Under the pieces are notes generated by a model. It searched no databases, had not been told where the DNA came from, and saw only the letters and a program-made list of their open reading frames with translations. The position numbers and the translations under genes are program-made. A stretch of 64,000 nucleotides of DNA from Paraglomus occultum. Taxonomy: Eukaryota > Glomeromycota > Glomeromycetes > Paraglomerales > Paraglomeraceae. Numbering within the stretch: the first letter of the stretch is position 1; the number at the start of each line of letters is the position of its first letter. Below are positions 17,686-29,292 of this stretch, one piece after another. The stretch spans positions 1-64,000 of the forward strand of contig CAJVPJ010000004.1 of assembly GCA_910592205.1 (NCBI GenBank), written 5' to 3'.

Positions 17686-19302
17686 ATGCGCTTCCATATC
17701 TTAGGGACACAAGGCATCGGCTTCTTGATCGCCCACATTCTGAAACGCAACAATCATGACGTAACTCTTTTGCTTCGTGATCGCTTGTCCCTCGCAAACT
17801 TTATGCGGAAGGATCGAATGATTACAGTACATTATCAAAACGATGCGGTTGAAACATCGAATGGATATCAACTGGAAGTGCCGGGAATGGGAGTCAATGG
17901 AGCTCGAGACGTGGGATCAAATGTATTGGCTCATCCTCTAACAAATGGAGGTAACCGAGAATATGGGCTTGGAGGAAATATTGTGAAGAATGCCGATCCT
18001 GTTACAGAAGGACATTACCATTTCCCCTCAAATTCGTTAAATCCTTCTCTTCGTTCCTTCTCTTATTCACCTTTTCTTTCTCCTAACGTCACCCCAATAT
18101 CGTCCTTAATAATTGCCACGTCTCTACCGGACTTTTTTTCTGCATTTTCCCGGATTTTTCCTCGTATCCTCCCCACATCCACCATTATCATATTTCACCA
18201 CGGAACATTAGGCATTTACGAAGACTTGATACAGACATACTTTCGCGAACCTTCCGTACGTCCAAACATAGTCCTTGCGGACGCTACACATAGATGTTAT
18301 ACACGTGGACAATTTGAGGTTATGATAGAAAGATTGGGAAGGGTATATTTTGGAATTGTGCCCGGAGAAGATGGGAGAGAGGTTAGGGTTAGGAGTATGA
18401 CTAACCAACGAAACGAGAAGAACGGAGTGGAACCTGATGGGTTTGACTCGGAGAAAGAGAAAAGTAACCCAGAGAACAATAATATAAACTCCAAAAATGA
18501 TACTATAAACTCATTCTCAACCACGCAGTCATCGCTCCACTCTACCATATCCATTCTTACATCTCTTCCACTTCTCTCTTTTACGCGCCTCTTTTACCCA
18601 GTCGTTATCGATCATTTACTCGAAAAACTTCTCCTAAACGCGTGTCTTGCGCCAATCTCCACGCTTTTCAACGTGAAGTACGGGAGCTTATTGTATAATA
18701 TGCCAGCAAATAGAGTATTGAAAAAGGTTGTGAATGAAGCATCGGCCGTAGTACGGGCTTATCGTGGTTTTGTGATTGGAGGGTTTTTGGAAGCAGAGCG
18801 AAAAGTAAGAGAAGCAAATATGGCAGGGAAAGAAACGAGTGACACGGACAAGGAATTCGGTAGCGATGCTGTTGTTCATGAAGAGTCAGCTCAAGCTGTA
18901 TCTTGCGACGAACCTTTAAAACTTGGCGATTCACGCTCATCCTCTCCGAAACCGCAATTCACATCGTCAACTACTCATTCCTCTCGGCCATCCCAATTTT
19001 CGGTTTCACCATTCCTTCTGCTTCCGTTGACCAATCGCTTTGGTCCCGACCGTATTCTTGATGCTGTTTTTCAAATATGCAACACTCATCCGCACATCTC
19101 GTCACCCATGTCTTCCGCGATACTCTCCTGTCAGCTAACTGATATAGATTATGTGAATGGATTCATTGTGAAATCAGGTCGCATGTGTGGCTTGAGTACG
19201 CCGGTGAATGAATTTTTGGTTGATGCGATTAAGATGAAACACAGGATTATGTGCAGGAATCGTGAGACGGGGAGAAAGGTTAGAAATGAGTTTAAAGGAT
19301 AA
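17686..19302 (+). CDS. 2-dehydropantoate 2-reductase-like protein (ApbA/PanE family)
   Basis: The family reduces ketopantoate to pantoate with NADPH in pantothenate (CoA) synthesis; distant fungal members have other or unknown roles. Uninterrupted 538-residue frame beginning at an ATG with the nucleotide-binding start MRFHILGTQGIGFLIAHIL. Later family features: a second Rossmann strand LIIATSLPDFFSAF near residue 143, the helical C-terminal half with LLEKLLLNACLAPISTLF (probable active-site Lys), VNEASAVVRAY, and a terminal TDIDYVNGFIVKSGRMCGLSTPVNEF. It is much longer than the usual 300 or so residues because of low-complexity Ser/Asn/Glu inserts (about residues 240-285 and 375-440). Whether the inserts hide an unspliced intron cannot be settled here. 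The usual GxGxxG is replaced by GTQGIG. Confidence 0.8.
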   Translation: MRFHILGTQGIGFLIAHILKRNNHDVTLLLRDRLSLANFMRKDRMITVHYQNDAVETSNGYQLEVPGMGVNGARDVGSNVLAHPLTNGGNREYGLGGNIVKNADPVTEGHYHFPSNSLNPSLRSFSYSPFLSPNVTPISSLIIATSLPDFFSAFSRIFPRILPTSTIIIFHHGTLGIYEDLIQTYFREPSVRPNIVLADATHRCYTRGQFEVMIERLGRVYFGIVPGEDGREVRVRSMTNQRNEKNGVEPDGFDSEKEKSNPENNNINSKNDTINSFSTTQSSLHSTISILTSLPLLSFTRLFYPVVIDHLLEKLLLNACLAPISTLFNVKYGSLLYNMPANRVLKKVVNEASAVVRAYRGFVIGGFLEAERKVREANMAGKETSDTDKEFGSDAVVHEESAQAVSCDEPLKLGDSRSSSPKPQFTSSTTHSSRPSQFSVSPFLLLPLTNRFGPDRILDAVFQICNTHPHISSPMSSAILSCQLTDIDYVNGFIVKSGRMCGLSTPVNEFLVDAIKMKHRIMCRNRETGRKVRNEFKG

Positions 19303-21915
19303 GTGGAAGGATAAAGACATCTAAAAAGGAATGTCGAATGGGAAAGAGAGTGAGTATCGTTATACTTATAAAATTTTTTGTTATGACTTTGATTTGGCTT
19401 GTTGTTCGATTGACTTCTAATAATATACGGCTGCTGAACGACTGCTACTACATCAGCATTCTTCTAATTATTTCATTAGTAGTATGTCAACTGTATATTG
19501 TATAGCATATAATGTAATTATTAAGAATTAGACATAATTATAGAGTAAAAGAGTTGATAATTTACGGGCATTAGATACATGGTATGCAAAAAAAAAAAGA
19601 CAAATTTACAGCATTCTCTATAATTTGTATATAGGTAACTTCAATTTTGGACCTATTTGTCTCATGTAAAGTAAACACACAAAGCTTTGTTTTGCGCTAT
19701 TTATTTTACGCGTTTACAAGTTCCAATTCCAAGGGCTATTCCACTACAACATGACTCTGTCTGAACAAGGGCAATGTTTGAAGCAGGAAACGTGTAATGT
19801 TTCTGAAATATATACACTCGCGGACGAAGATCCCCATCTGATATAGAAATTCAAAATTTAATATTACGACATTTTGGTAAGATTTATAGCTGTGATTCAT
19901 GCACGAATCCAGACTATTTTTTAGTAACATTTTAGACCTATTGCTATGTTGTAAGAGATTATGGCATTCGCAAATGAGTTCACATTCATCAAAAACAAAA
20001 ACAACTTATTTTCAATTATACAAAACGATTATACAGGGTTTTCAATAAACGCGGCTCGTTATACAAAAAGGTTTGCCATTTTTATATTTATCAGTTGGTT
20101 ACTCTTCAAATATTGGTGACTACTCATTTACGCTCAAACTGCTGCTGCTAAACGATCTCGCAAGTGGTGATAAACCCGAGTCCCTTTTCGCTTACCATTC
20201 ATTAAAATTATTGTCACACTTTTATAGAAACGCAAAGTCATAAAAAACACTCGGACCCGAAAAAAGCGACGCGTGACAATGCAACACCAATTGGTAGGCG
20301 CTGAGGAATTGCGTTGAACAGTGTCGACGTTCGCGTAGACTAAAATATTGGATATTGAGACGGTGAAATGACACAACGAATTACTAGGTGAACTCGAATA
20401 CGATGACGCTGAATATGGATGGTCAAATTCGAAATCAGCAGTAATAATAACCATCTTGATCCTCGAAACGCAAGCCGTCATTACATCTCTTAGCAAGTTA
20501 ACCAAAAATATTATTGTCAATTTTACCGTTACGCTAGATATGCATAATGCTTTATGATACACATATGCAACTGATTGCAGTATCCGACATTGAGAAAATT
20601 ATAATGACTCTGGAAGACCTAAATAAACAATTGGCAATGATTAAGCAAGCTGATAGCTGTATAATTTAATTCAGAGTAATTAACCATGAAATACTGCGTA
20701 ACTCAGTCATTTAAATTTTCCGGGTAAAGCGCGTCGTTTGTGTTACACTTACCGCAACTCATTTGCTAACTGTTTCTTTACTTGCTTTTATTAGATTACT
20801 ATCTTTTGCTTTGGCAATGTCAGGAGTTATTGGCTGATGAAAAGTTAGTCGCTTGATTTTTTAGAATTGAAAAACAACCTGCCAATTACCGAAGAGTATA
20901 AGATTGAAGGGAGAGAAAATAATTAAGTTTTAAGAAAAGTCAGAAGAGTGATGTAAAAGCAAGGCAACAGTTATTGGACGTGGTAGAAAAATAATAGCAG
21001 AAAAATTAGAGGGTGACAAAAATGGCTAAGCTTCTCAAATTAAGTTAAAAGAAATGATTCCGATTGAAAGTAAAAACTAGTTTAAACGTTATTTATACCG
21101 TTTAACTAAAACGTCGTTTTTATTGAAAAGCCATTATAACGATATCGGTAAAAATAGTCACGTTTAGTTTTGGGCACTGTTGCTATTTATTCTAACTGAT
21201 AAGTATTTTCCTTTTAGATGAAAATATCATTATCTTATTCAACGATAATGAGGAAGTAGCTATTTTTTCTATGTTGTTTTTTCTTCACGTGTGTGTATGC
21301 ATAATAGTAGTTTTGATACCAAGTTGACCTGCAATTATCATACCTGTCAGTTTGTGCATTCCAATAATGCTTTCGCCACTTTCAGCTCAAAAAAAAAAAA
21401 AGCACGTTCGAGTCCTTGCACATGTTTCTCTTGGCGCCTTCAAGACAATGGGTAAAAATTTGGTATTACACAATAGTTAGTGTTGAATAACCAATCAACC
21501 AATCAATGTCAAATTTAATTCATCTGATAGGCTGTCACGCGTGATGTGCGATCGAGTCTAACTAACTATTGAATGATCGCGAATACAGTAAAAACCCCGA
21601 ACTGATCATGACGCAAGTTGCACGTTTGAGACTAACGTCATCGTTAGTTGAAATTCCGCTAAATGCAATCGACTTCTACCTCGAAAATAACAAACCTCGA
21701 ACTAATCAGGACTTTGATATTAGCTGTCAACGCTATTTGAAATTCCATTACTGCGCTCGACTTTTACCTTAAAGGATGCAAGAATGTCTCCCCAACTTGA
21801 CAACCCGTCGTTTAGTGTAACGCCTACGATGCTGTGTTGCCATATTTTTATTTTTAACTTAAATCTCCTGCCCCTCCTTTCTTTCCCCTTGTTCCTCTAG
21901 TGAACGTCTTTACAA
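19303..21915. other. Intergenic, no gene seen
   Basis: Low-GC sequence with A-runs near 19588 and 21390. A 142-codon open frame on the minus strand (20134-20562) has no ATG at its start and no recognisable domain, so it was not called. The last 100 bases, pyrimidine-rich, probably form the leader of the phosphatase gene at 21916. Confidence 0.5.
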
Positions 21916-23930
21916 ATGCGCCGCCGTATACCCAGACGCCATATGATTATTTTCTTAGTCATATTCGCCTTTTTCTGCATCATTCTAAGCGCTAGTCATG
22001 GTGATCAAAGTTTTTCTGTACCAGATCATTTAGGCACGAAACGACCGTATCCGATAACAACTCCGCATGCAGATGAATTAATTCCACCACCTCAATGTAC
22101 GCTATCACAATTGTATCTTTTGGCTCGTCATGGCATTCGGTATCCAACAAAGGGTGACGTCAATAAGTTCAATGAGCTGATCGAGTTGTTTAAGGATGTT
22201 GGAGACGAAGAATCATGGTGGAGGCATTGGAGGAATCCATTTAAGAAATTTAAAGCAGGCCTGTTGGCTAAAACTGGCGAAACTGAATTGTACTTGTTGG
22301 GCAGAAGAACAAACAGTAGATACAAAAAGTTCTTGGAAAATGCGACGTACGATGCGAATCTTTTTGATTTTGATAGTTCGGCGATCAGCAGGTAAGATGT
22401 TGTGATTTCGGAAATTGAACGAGAGTGGCGACATTGCAGATGTCTTGCAATATATATACGTTGTTCGGGGTACAAAGCGATTGTTTTTTCTTTTAATGGA
22501 GTAGATGCCTGTAATCATTTTTTGTATAGAGCCGTATAAACCCGCATAGCTCATATGCGATAATTATCAGACTTGACTGCGTGGGTTGTAAATACTAGAA
22601 GGAAAGCCTTAATTCCTTACCGGATATATCGAAAATTTAGAGTCCATTATCTTTATCGCAAGTCCATCGAGATTAGGCACGAGCTTCTACTAAACCGAAC
22701 GAATCTTTTTGCTTTGAATAGGTCGGGACAATCTGGCGTTGCTTACTCACTTGGGCTGTTTGAGGGACGGGGATCGCTCGGGCAACCGTTATTTCAGCCT
22801 GTTTATATACACACCATACCACTAGTAAGTCGAAGGAAGAATGTTGTGCAAGAAAAGCGGGTCAAGTTCGATTGATCTTGATCGGGCAAGCTGTTATTTC
22901 TCTACGATTATCTTTACAAACTCATTCATTGAATACTCACCATGTGTTAACTTTCTCCCGTTTAACACCCACTACTCCCCAATCCAAGAACGAGGATAAT
23001 CAATTAGCCATCAAATATGACTGCCCATTATGGCGTTCAATACAACGTAATAACACAACCCGCAAACGCGAAATGTCCCTTTACGTATCCAAACACTTTC
23101 CTGCCATAGTCGATCGGATTTCTAAAGAACTGTCTATATCTCCACCTCTACGGCCTATTCACGCCGAGTACATACATCGTGCATGCGGATTCGAAATCGC
23201 GCTCTACAACAAAAGTGATACATGGTGCTCGTTACTACGACATGATGAGTTTAAAACTATCGAGTATTTGGGTGATATAGGCAACTATTACATGTATAGT
23301 TATGGTAATCGTTTGAATAGAGTGATGGCGTGTAGACTAGTAACAAATTTCGTGGAACGAGTAGAACGGGCAATTGAGACAAGGAACAAAGGGGACGAAC
23401 CTTGGGTGAGGGGTGTGCTCAGATTTGCACATGCTGAGACAATCTTTTTCTTGACCACTTTATTGGTGAGTATTTACAATGGGGCTAAATATATGAGATG
23501 CGTGGGTATAAAATAAAAAGGTTAGCAATATTATGATATTGTCATTATTAACATGCTAAAACTTTATCTCACTCAGGGACTAAACAAAGATGATGAACCT
23601 CTAAAAGCTAATTGGACGTCAAATCAAATCTCCGCTCGTCAATTCCGCAGCTCGCAAATTGCACCGTTTGCCGCAAATTTTTATTTCGAAATCTACACCT
23701 GCGATTCATCGTCGACAATGATTCGTATGTTGAGGAACGAAGTGCCCACAATTATACCTGGATGCGGAGAGCTGTACTGTTCTTGGGATGTGTTTAAAAA
23801 GACTGTTCGACACAGTATTGATTGTGATTTTAAGAGAATTTGCAAACATAAGAAACATAGGAAACATAAGGTAACCGAAAATTTAGTTCAATGGCAACTG
23901 AATCAGGAGGAGGGTATTAACGAGGCCTAA
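21916..23930 (+). CDS. Histidine acid phosphatase, multiple inositol polyphosphate phosphatase type
   Basis: Hydrolyses phosphate monoesters, in MINPP relatives mainly inositol polyphosphates such as phytate. Four exons: 21916-22391, 22722-22824, 22989-23465, 23577-23930, in frame, 469 residues, a normal MINPP length. A basic start MRRRIPRR precedes a hydrophobic segment at residues 10-26, a signal peptide or signal anchor. The catalytic motif LARHGIRYP has nucleophile His72. The proton-donor motif is HAE at 341-343, as in the MINPP branch (HD in other acid phosphatases). Cysteines such as those in YDCPLW, RACGF, DTWCSL and PGCGELYCSW suit a disulfide-bonded lumenal or secreted enzyme. The C-terminus is basic then QEEGINEA, without an ER-retention tetrapeptide. 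The exact intron 2 ends (22825-22988) are the least certain. Confidence 0.88.
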
Positions 23931-24528
23931 AAGTTTTCGTTTGGCTATTCATAACAGTGATGCTTTCGTAGAAAATTTTTTTTATATTTATTTAGATTGT
24001 ATTATTTAGACTCTGACTTTTTACTGATTTTTTAACTAGATACTGTAACGACAACAATTTTGAATACATGACATGTTTTAATGTAAACATCGTATCTTAT
24101 CATTACATTGAGTTTTTTGCGTTCGTAATCAACAAAGCAAAAAATCATAACTTCAAGTATTGTTCTTGGTCCTTGTTATGCAACCATTGCTAGACCGAAT
24201 CTGCAGATGATGACCAGCAAACAATTCTTTAAATTATTCTTCACTTGGTTTATGCTAACTGTAGTAATGCAGTTAAAGTCGTAGATAAAATATACAAACC
24301 GTCTGTTCCAGGGCTCAATTGTAGCAGCATTAAAAAGTAGACCAGTTTCATATGAATGCAAAGTGGTTTATTATTTGTACATGGTAAGAAAACTGAAACC
24401 TGTCAGTCTATCATACTAAGAATTAGGGTTGAAGTAGATGAACAATAATGACTGTTCACAACGAGAATCATGCTATCATTTCTTTGAAAGGCTACAGTAA
24501 ATTACTTTATCAACTATCTCCTAAATAT
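23931..24528. other. Convergent intergenic region
   Basis: 598 AT-rich bases between the 3' ends of the phosphatase (plus) and the multi-pass membrane protein (minus). Presumably the 3' untranslated parts of both; nothing else seen. Confidence 0.5.
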
Positions 24529-25365
24529 TTATTCCTTGTATACATCTTCGACATCGTTAAGCTTGTTATTGTTCTTCAACCCATGTTTCAATTGTTCTTT
24601 AGATAATTTAATCATCATTGGAACCATGGTCAATTCCACACTAATAGCAATAGCAAAGAAGAATACACTCGCTGTACCGTCCGGTAATAGGGCCCTCATA
24701 ACCCTAGCAAATGTAGTCACTACCATTCCTATTATCGCATATTCCATGCTGACATGTAACAATCTCCTCAATTTCACAGCATGGTCGTTAGTTGGTCCGT
24801 AGACATGGCCCGTGGTCAGTAATCCCCTTTCGCGTAAATGTGATATTGCTACATGTGACATGTAACCATACCAAATGATGCTTACGACTGCAAACAATAT
24901 GTTGAATATCTGTCGACGATGGGCCACGTTATCCAACAAGTAATACTGCCCTGTCCCCGTTTCGCGGGGCTCGTCTACAATCGCAAAAAGCACAATCTTT
25001 GTTATGGCTGTGATTCCCCACATGATTCGTGTCGTCAAAATACTCTTGCTGTACGGCACGACTCTTAGGAACAGTATCATGTCGTTTAGCGTAAATGCGA
25101 TTATGTTGGTCACCAGGATTAAATATGTAATCGTTAATTGAGACGAATCAGGTATAGACCAATCGCATAGACCAACTATTAAACGAAATATACTAAAAAC
25201 GCAACTGGTCAAGGTGATAAGGAGGAGTCTGGAGCGCGAGTAGTACCAATATGTGCATATGTGGAGAAATATCGTTGTTAGGAGAAAAAGAGCGCCACCA
25301 AAGATTGCAGAGACGAGAGAAAGAAGAGGGAGACTGGATGCTGGTACGTCAGCTATTCGAGGCAT
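24529..25365 (-). CDS. Seven-helix-like integral membrane protein, 278 aa
   Basis: Single-exon gene from ATG at 25365. Hydrophobic segments are visible at roughly residues 15-37, 45-65, 78-103, 113-130, 150-170, 207-227 and 234-252, so about seven membrane helices with a short N-terminus (MPRIADVPASS) and a hydrophilic, Lys/Asn-rich C-terminal tail (KNNNKLNDVEDVYKE). Spacing resembles fungal receptor-like or GPCR-like proteins, but I do not recognise a family signature, so receptor function is only a suggestion. Loops contain RETGTGQYY and LRERGLLTTG. Antisense frames are shadows. Confidence 0.75.
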   Translation of the reverse strand: MPRIADVPASSLPLLSLVSAIFGGALFLLTTIFLHICTYWYYSRSRLLLITLTSCVFSIFRLIVGLCDWSIPDSSQLTITYLILVTNIIAFTLNDMILFLRVVPYSKSILTTRIMWGITAITKIVLFAIVDEPRETGTGQYYLLDNVAHRRQIFNILFAVVSIIWYGYMSHVAISHLRERGLLTTGHVYGPTNDHAVKLRRLLHVSMEYAIIGMVVTTFARVMRALLPDGTASVFFFAIAISVELTMVPMMIKLSKEQLKHGLKNNNKLNDVEDVYKE

Positions 25366-28300
25366 TGTTGTTGTGGTGTGGTATAATATTTTTCCAGAGT
25401 GATGACAATGTTATTTCTTTATGTTGGTAATATATCGTTATAAGTCGTGGTTGCTGAAATGTGGCTTATTCTCGCTGTGTGAATGAATGAATTCCTTTAG
25501 ACTTTGTATGAATGAACGAAATTTATTAGTAATAATGATTGCGAAATAATTTATCGATGAATAAAATGTTGGGTCTGTCTGCTATTATATACGTGTACAC
25601 GGGTACATTCGGTGATACATCCTACCTTAAACTGTGTAGTTATGTCTTCAAATAGAATACAACAGTCCTTCTAGTGGTTGAATCTCATATTCTTTGTCGT
25701 CTGTTTGTGGTTGAATTTCGGTTATTTGCCCGAACACTTGGTTGACTTTATATATATTGTAAATCGTGCGCATACAGGATGGAAATAGAAATGAGCGCAC
25801 TTTTCTTTGTTTGAAACACAAGGGACGCTGGCTATTCTAGGTATGTTTTCGAATGCTACTATACTTCTAATTTTGTATTGATATTAACGCTTGCCTAGAT
25901 TATCAGCCAATCATTGCATTACATTCTACTTGTATTGGAAATAATATTAACATCACACCATTCTTACCTTTGTTCGTGTATCTATTGTGACGAGAATGAT
26001 GTCCTATGTTTTATGGCACAATCAATAAATATTTTTACCAGGTCAGCAGACCGAAGTGGAAAATATGCAAGCTGCACCGAGTGCGCCTTACGCTATCTGA
26101 TGTTATGTGTCGTTTGGCATACGAAGAAGAATACATACATGTATGTAGAGACAATGATATTAATTCAGTTGTAGACGATGGTATGTACCTTCGTTTATAT
26201 TGTTGTTGGGAATGAGAGTAATATGGTCATTCTCTCGTTGTGGGTAATGAGTTTTATATGTGCTATGCAAATGTTTCACCCGTATTTGGGAGTATCCTAG
26301 TATTGGTTTTACTGCGCCAAATTGTAAATATATTACCAGTATTATCGATTTGTCAGCTTTTTTCCCGCTTGTATACCATGAATGCATACATATATGGAAC
26401 AGAAGATGTGGAAAAGCGTTTTAGCTGAAACAATCTAATTTTTAGCAAAGCGAATCTAACGTTGCAAGGGTTCGATTAGGAATATTCGATTACATAAATA
26501 ATACACTTATTTGTTATTCAAAAAAACCTTTACCATATAAGAATTCTTGAACAAAGCAGATGGAGGACTGGTCGCCCAAAGCGCAGAGAATTAACCCATA
26601 TATGTGTAGCCCCATTATATTCAACCAAGTATTCGAACAGAACATGTTATTTATTGCATTTCATTAACTGTACAGAAGTCTAATACCTTCGCTGAGTCAT
26701 TCTTTCGCAAATATAAGCAACCGGTGGTTCTCTTTTTTTATCATCACTCGTGATTGGTAGTTCGTTAATATGACTTATTCATCAAATAATTGATAGTGTG
26801 AGATCAATATGATATGCATTAACGCTTATAAACTATTCATTCTTTTAACTTCATGTAATACTCACGCCAAATGACGTCTTCTCAAAGAGGGACCATCATT
26901 TGGACGTTTACGGCAAGATTGCAATATAGTAATATATTTACTCGAGCAAGAAATTGTATCATAGAAATATTGCACGTAAATCAAAATAAGCTTTCTATTT
27001 GATCGCATTTTACTTTTGCGCATTTGTAAATTACTTAGAGTTTATGGTCGTATTGTACACAATGCAATGGAAGACATGTCGTTTTTAGGTTCAAAAGTAA
27101 TCGATTTGTCCTTCACATGATAAAGACATTTTTGATGACTTGCATTGCATGCTCCCTAAAGACGAGCCCCATAATTCGGATTACGGATACTTTCTGAAAT
27201 GCGAGAAACTATTTCTCTGAATTTTTATGTGTGCCCATGTATGGGAAAAGTTTATGCATTTGAACAGGGGGCTGTGATTTGGTATCTGCAGAATTTTATT
27301 GTTGGGTGTATTAAGCAGACTAAGTCACGTTCAAGTCATTGTAGTTGCCGTATAACGTAAACTCGTTATGCTGCACATTACAACAAAGAATAGTAATGGT
27401 AGTAACCCTTGTTAGGATTAGATTGAAATGCAGTTCAAAAAAGAACGATACGTACTAGTATCTTGACAAATCTATTATTCGGAATGTCGTGATAATAAAC
27501 ACGGTAACCGTATCCTTTGTCCATATCTCTTCTACAATAACAAAATAATATGCTCTTGAATTTATCAATCATAAATGAAAAAATTAGTCTCTATTATAGA
27601 CAGCCAATTCTCAGTGTCTTAGCTTTTCGCCACCGACAACGCAAGTTCGTTGATACTCAAGCAGCCATAGTAAATGCTAAGAGACATTCTCCATATCTGT
27701 CTAGACAGGTGTAATCAGTAAATACGAGGGTCTGATAGACCGGGTGTTTATAAATAGAAACATTGTTATTATCCGTCAGCCGTAAGATCGTTTTTTGTTT
27801 GTTTGTTTGTTTGTTTTTTTATTTGGGAACGTCAACACGCGATAGCAATTGGCAAGTAGTCCTTTACAAGGTCAGTGTGTTATTTAAGGTATTCGAAATT
27901 TACATTATGGCTTCTCGTGAGAAATCCATAGCAACGAAATTCCTACAACGTGTCTGGCGTGTAAAATCATCAAGGAAGGTATAGTCAAATAAAGCAAAGT
28001 ATTTAATTGTTATATACAGGTATACAAAAAACACCAAATTAAATTTAATCCTATGCGAAGCAATACGGTTTTTCTTTAATAGCATTACCTTAGGAGGAAT
28101 GCGTTTTGCTTAAACGATGACATAGTTTTCAATCCCGACCTGAGAAAGGATAAGCTACTACATACTATAGCGCGAATTCATCGAAAATTATTGATCCGTC
28201 TAGTGCTTTTGAAAAAAGAAGCAAGGAACTGTGGCAATGAAATGTATAGATGAAATCATTTGATGACAGCCCAGAGTGTTCTGCCAACAAAAGAAACCTT

Positions 28301-28767
28301 TTGATCGAATAGATAAACATGCCTGATCCCTGATTACAACACCTGCAAGATCCCAACGTTAATCACAATTTTCGCTTTAAAAAAAGACAAACGGAACATC
28401 ATAATCTAAAAAATAAAGGGTATTACAATTACCACAAGATCCGGTAATGGAATCCTAAAGCAACTATTTATATGTTTACTACCCCCGCTTAGCTTTATAT
28501 AAAATCACATCCCATTTGGCTATATTAAATAATAGTAGTTGGAGTATTCCAATGATTAACAGTTAGCTTGACTGGTTTGAAAAAAAAAAGATTTTAATAC
28601 TTCATTAAATAATTTGCGACATGAGGGAGAAGAATCAATCGAAACTACATTATCATCATGGTATTTGTTATAGCATCAATGAGAACCAGACGCTAGTCCG
28701 TCCATCCGTAGAAATGTCCTTTTTGAATGCTTCTTCGCTGACTGCACCACATCGTCCGGACGTGTCA
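25366..28767. other. Intergenic, no gene seen
   Basis: About 3.4 kb, AT-rich, with open frames no longer than 86 codons and no domain. A GTTT tandem repeat lies near 27791-27820. The first 100 bases should hold the promoter of the membrane-protein gene starting at 25365. Confidence 0.5.
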
Positions 28768-29292
28768 TCACTCCGTTGTCAGATTCACCAACGACACGTC
28801 TATAGACTGATCCCCAGCGGAGGGTTGTCCAACACTGATCAATTGACCCAATTCTGTGAATTCACTCAACCCTGCATCCCGCACAATTACGGAATCACCT
28901 TCTCTCCTCTCATCACCATTCCTAATATCTACATTTTCACTTGCATTCACGTCTATATGAACCAAAACATCTCTGTTCGCGCTTTCACGATTTCTTTCCT
29001 CCCCATCCTCTCTAACGACGTCTTCATATTTAGGCGGTTCATCGGTATAACATCCGTAACCTCCCGCTCTCTCTCTTCTTTCGTCTTCCTCGTCTTCAAC
29101 AGCCATCATATAACTCTCGTCGTCTGGGCTGTATTGATACACATAAACCACTCGTTCCGCTTGGTTGCCATATGGAAGTGGAAAACCGTTGTAGTCGCGG
29201 CGACATATCCGTCGGCATAGACAACAACAAAAAGTAGGAAGTGCGACAAGAAAAGGGAACATTACAAGTGGAATGAGAAGATTTAGAGACAT
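28768..29292 (-). CDS. Single-pass membrane protein with cytosolic PPxY motif, 174 aa
   Basis: Not a recognised family. The start is taken at the ATG at 29292; codons further upstream stay open but have no ATG. Residues 4-20 form one hydrophobic helix, followed immediately by CCCLCRRICRR, a juxtamembrane cysteine cluster typical of S-palmitoylated proteins with a positive-inside anchor. The rest is acidic and hydrophilic (DEEDERRERA) and includes the motif PPKY at residues 86-89, followed by EDV. PPxY motifs bind WW domains, in fungi notably of Rsp5/NEDD4-type ubiquitin ligases, so a role as a membrane adaptor for ubiquitination is a reasonable inference. The plus-strand frame over the same DNA lacks any recognisable feature. 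A TATATATATA tract lies at 29319-29330, upstream on the minus strand. Confidence 0.62.
   Translation of the reverse strand: MSLNLLIPLVMFPFLVALPTFCCCLCRRICRRDYNGFPLPYGNQAERVVYVYQYSPDDESYMMAVEDEEDERRERAGGYGCYTDEPPKYEDVVREDGEERNRESANRDVLVHIDVNASENVDIRNGDERREGDSVIVRDAGLSEFTELGQLISVGQPSAGDQSIDVSLVNLTTE

Noticed and set aside
20134-20562. 142-codon minus-strand frame
   Set aside because: No ATG at its start, no domain, no matching exons nearby; length alone is not enough in this sequence.
21380-21440. CGTTCGAGTCC resembling a tRNA B box
   Set aside because: No A box or cloverleaf can be built upstream.
28621-29220. 199-codon plus-strand open frame opposite the PPxY membrane protein
   Set aside because: It starts with ATG but shows no domain, and its composition looks like an antisense shadow; the minus strand carries a membrane helix, Cys cluster and PPxY.
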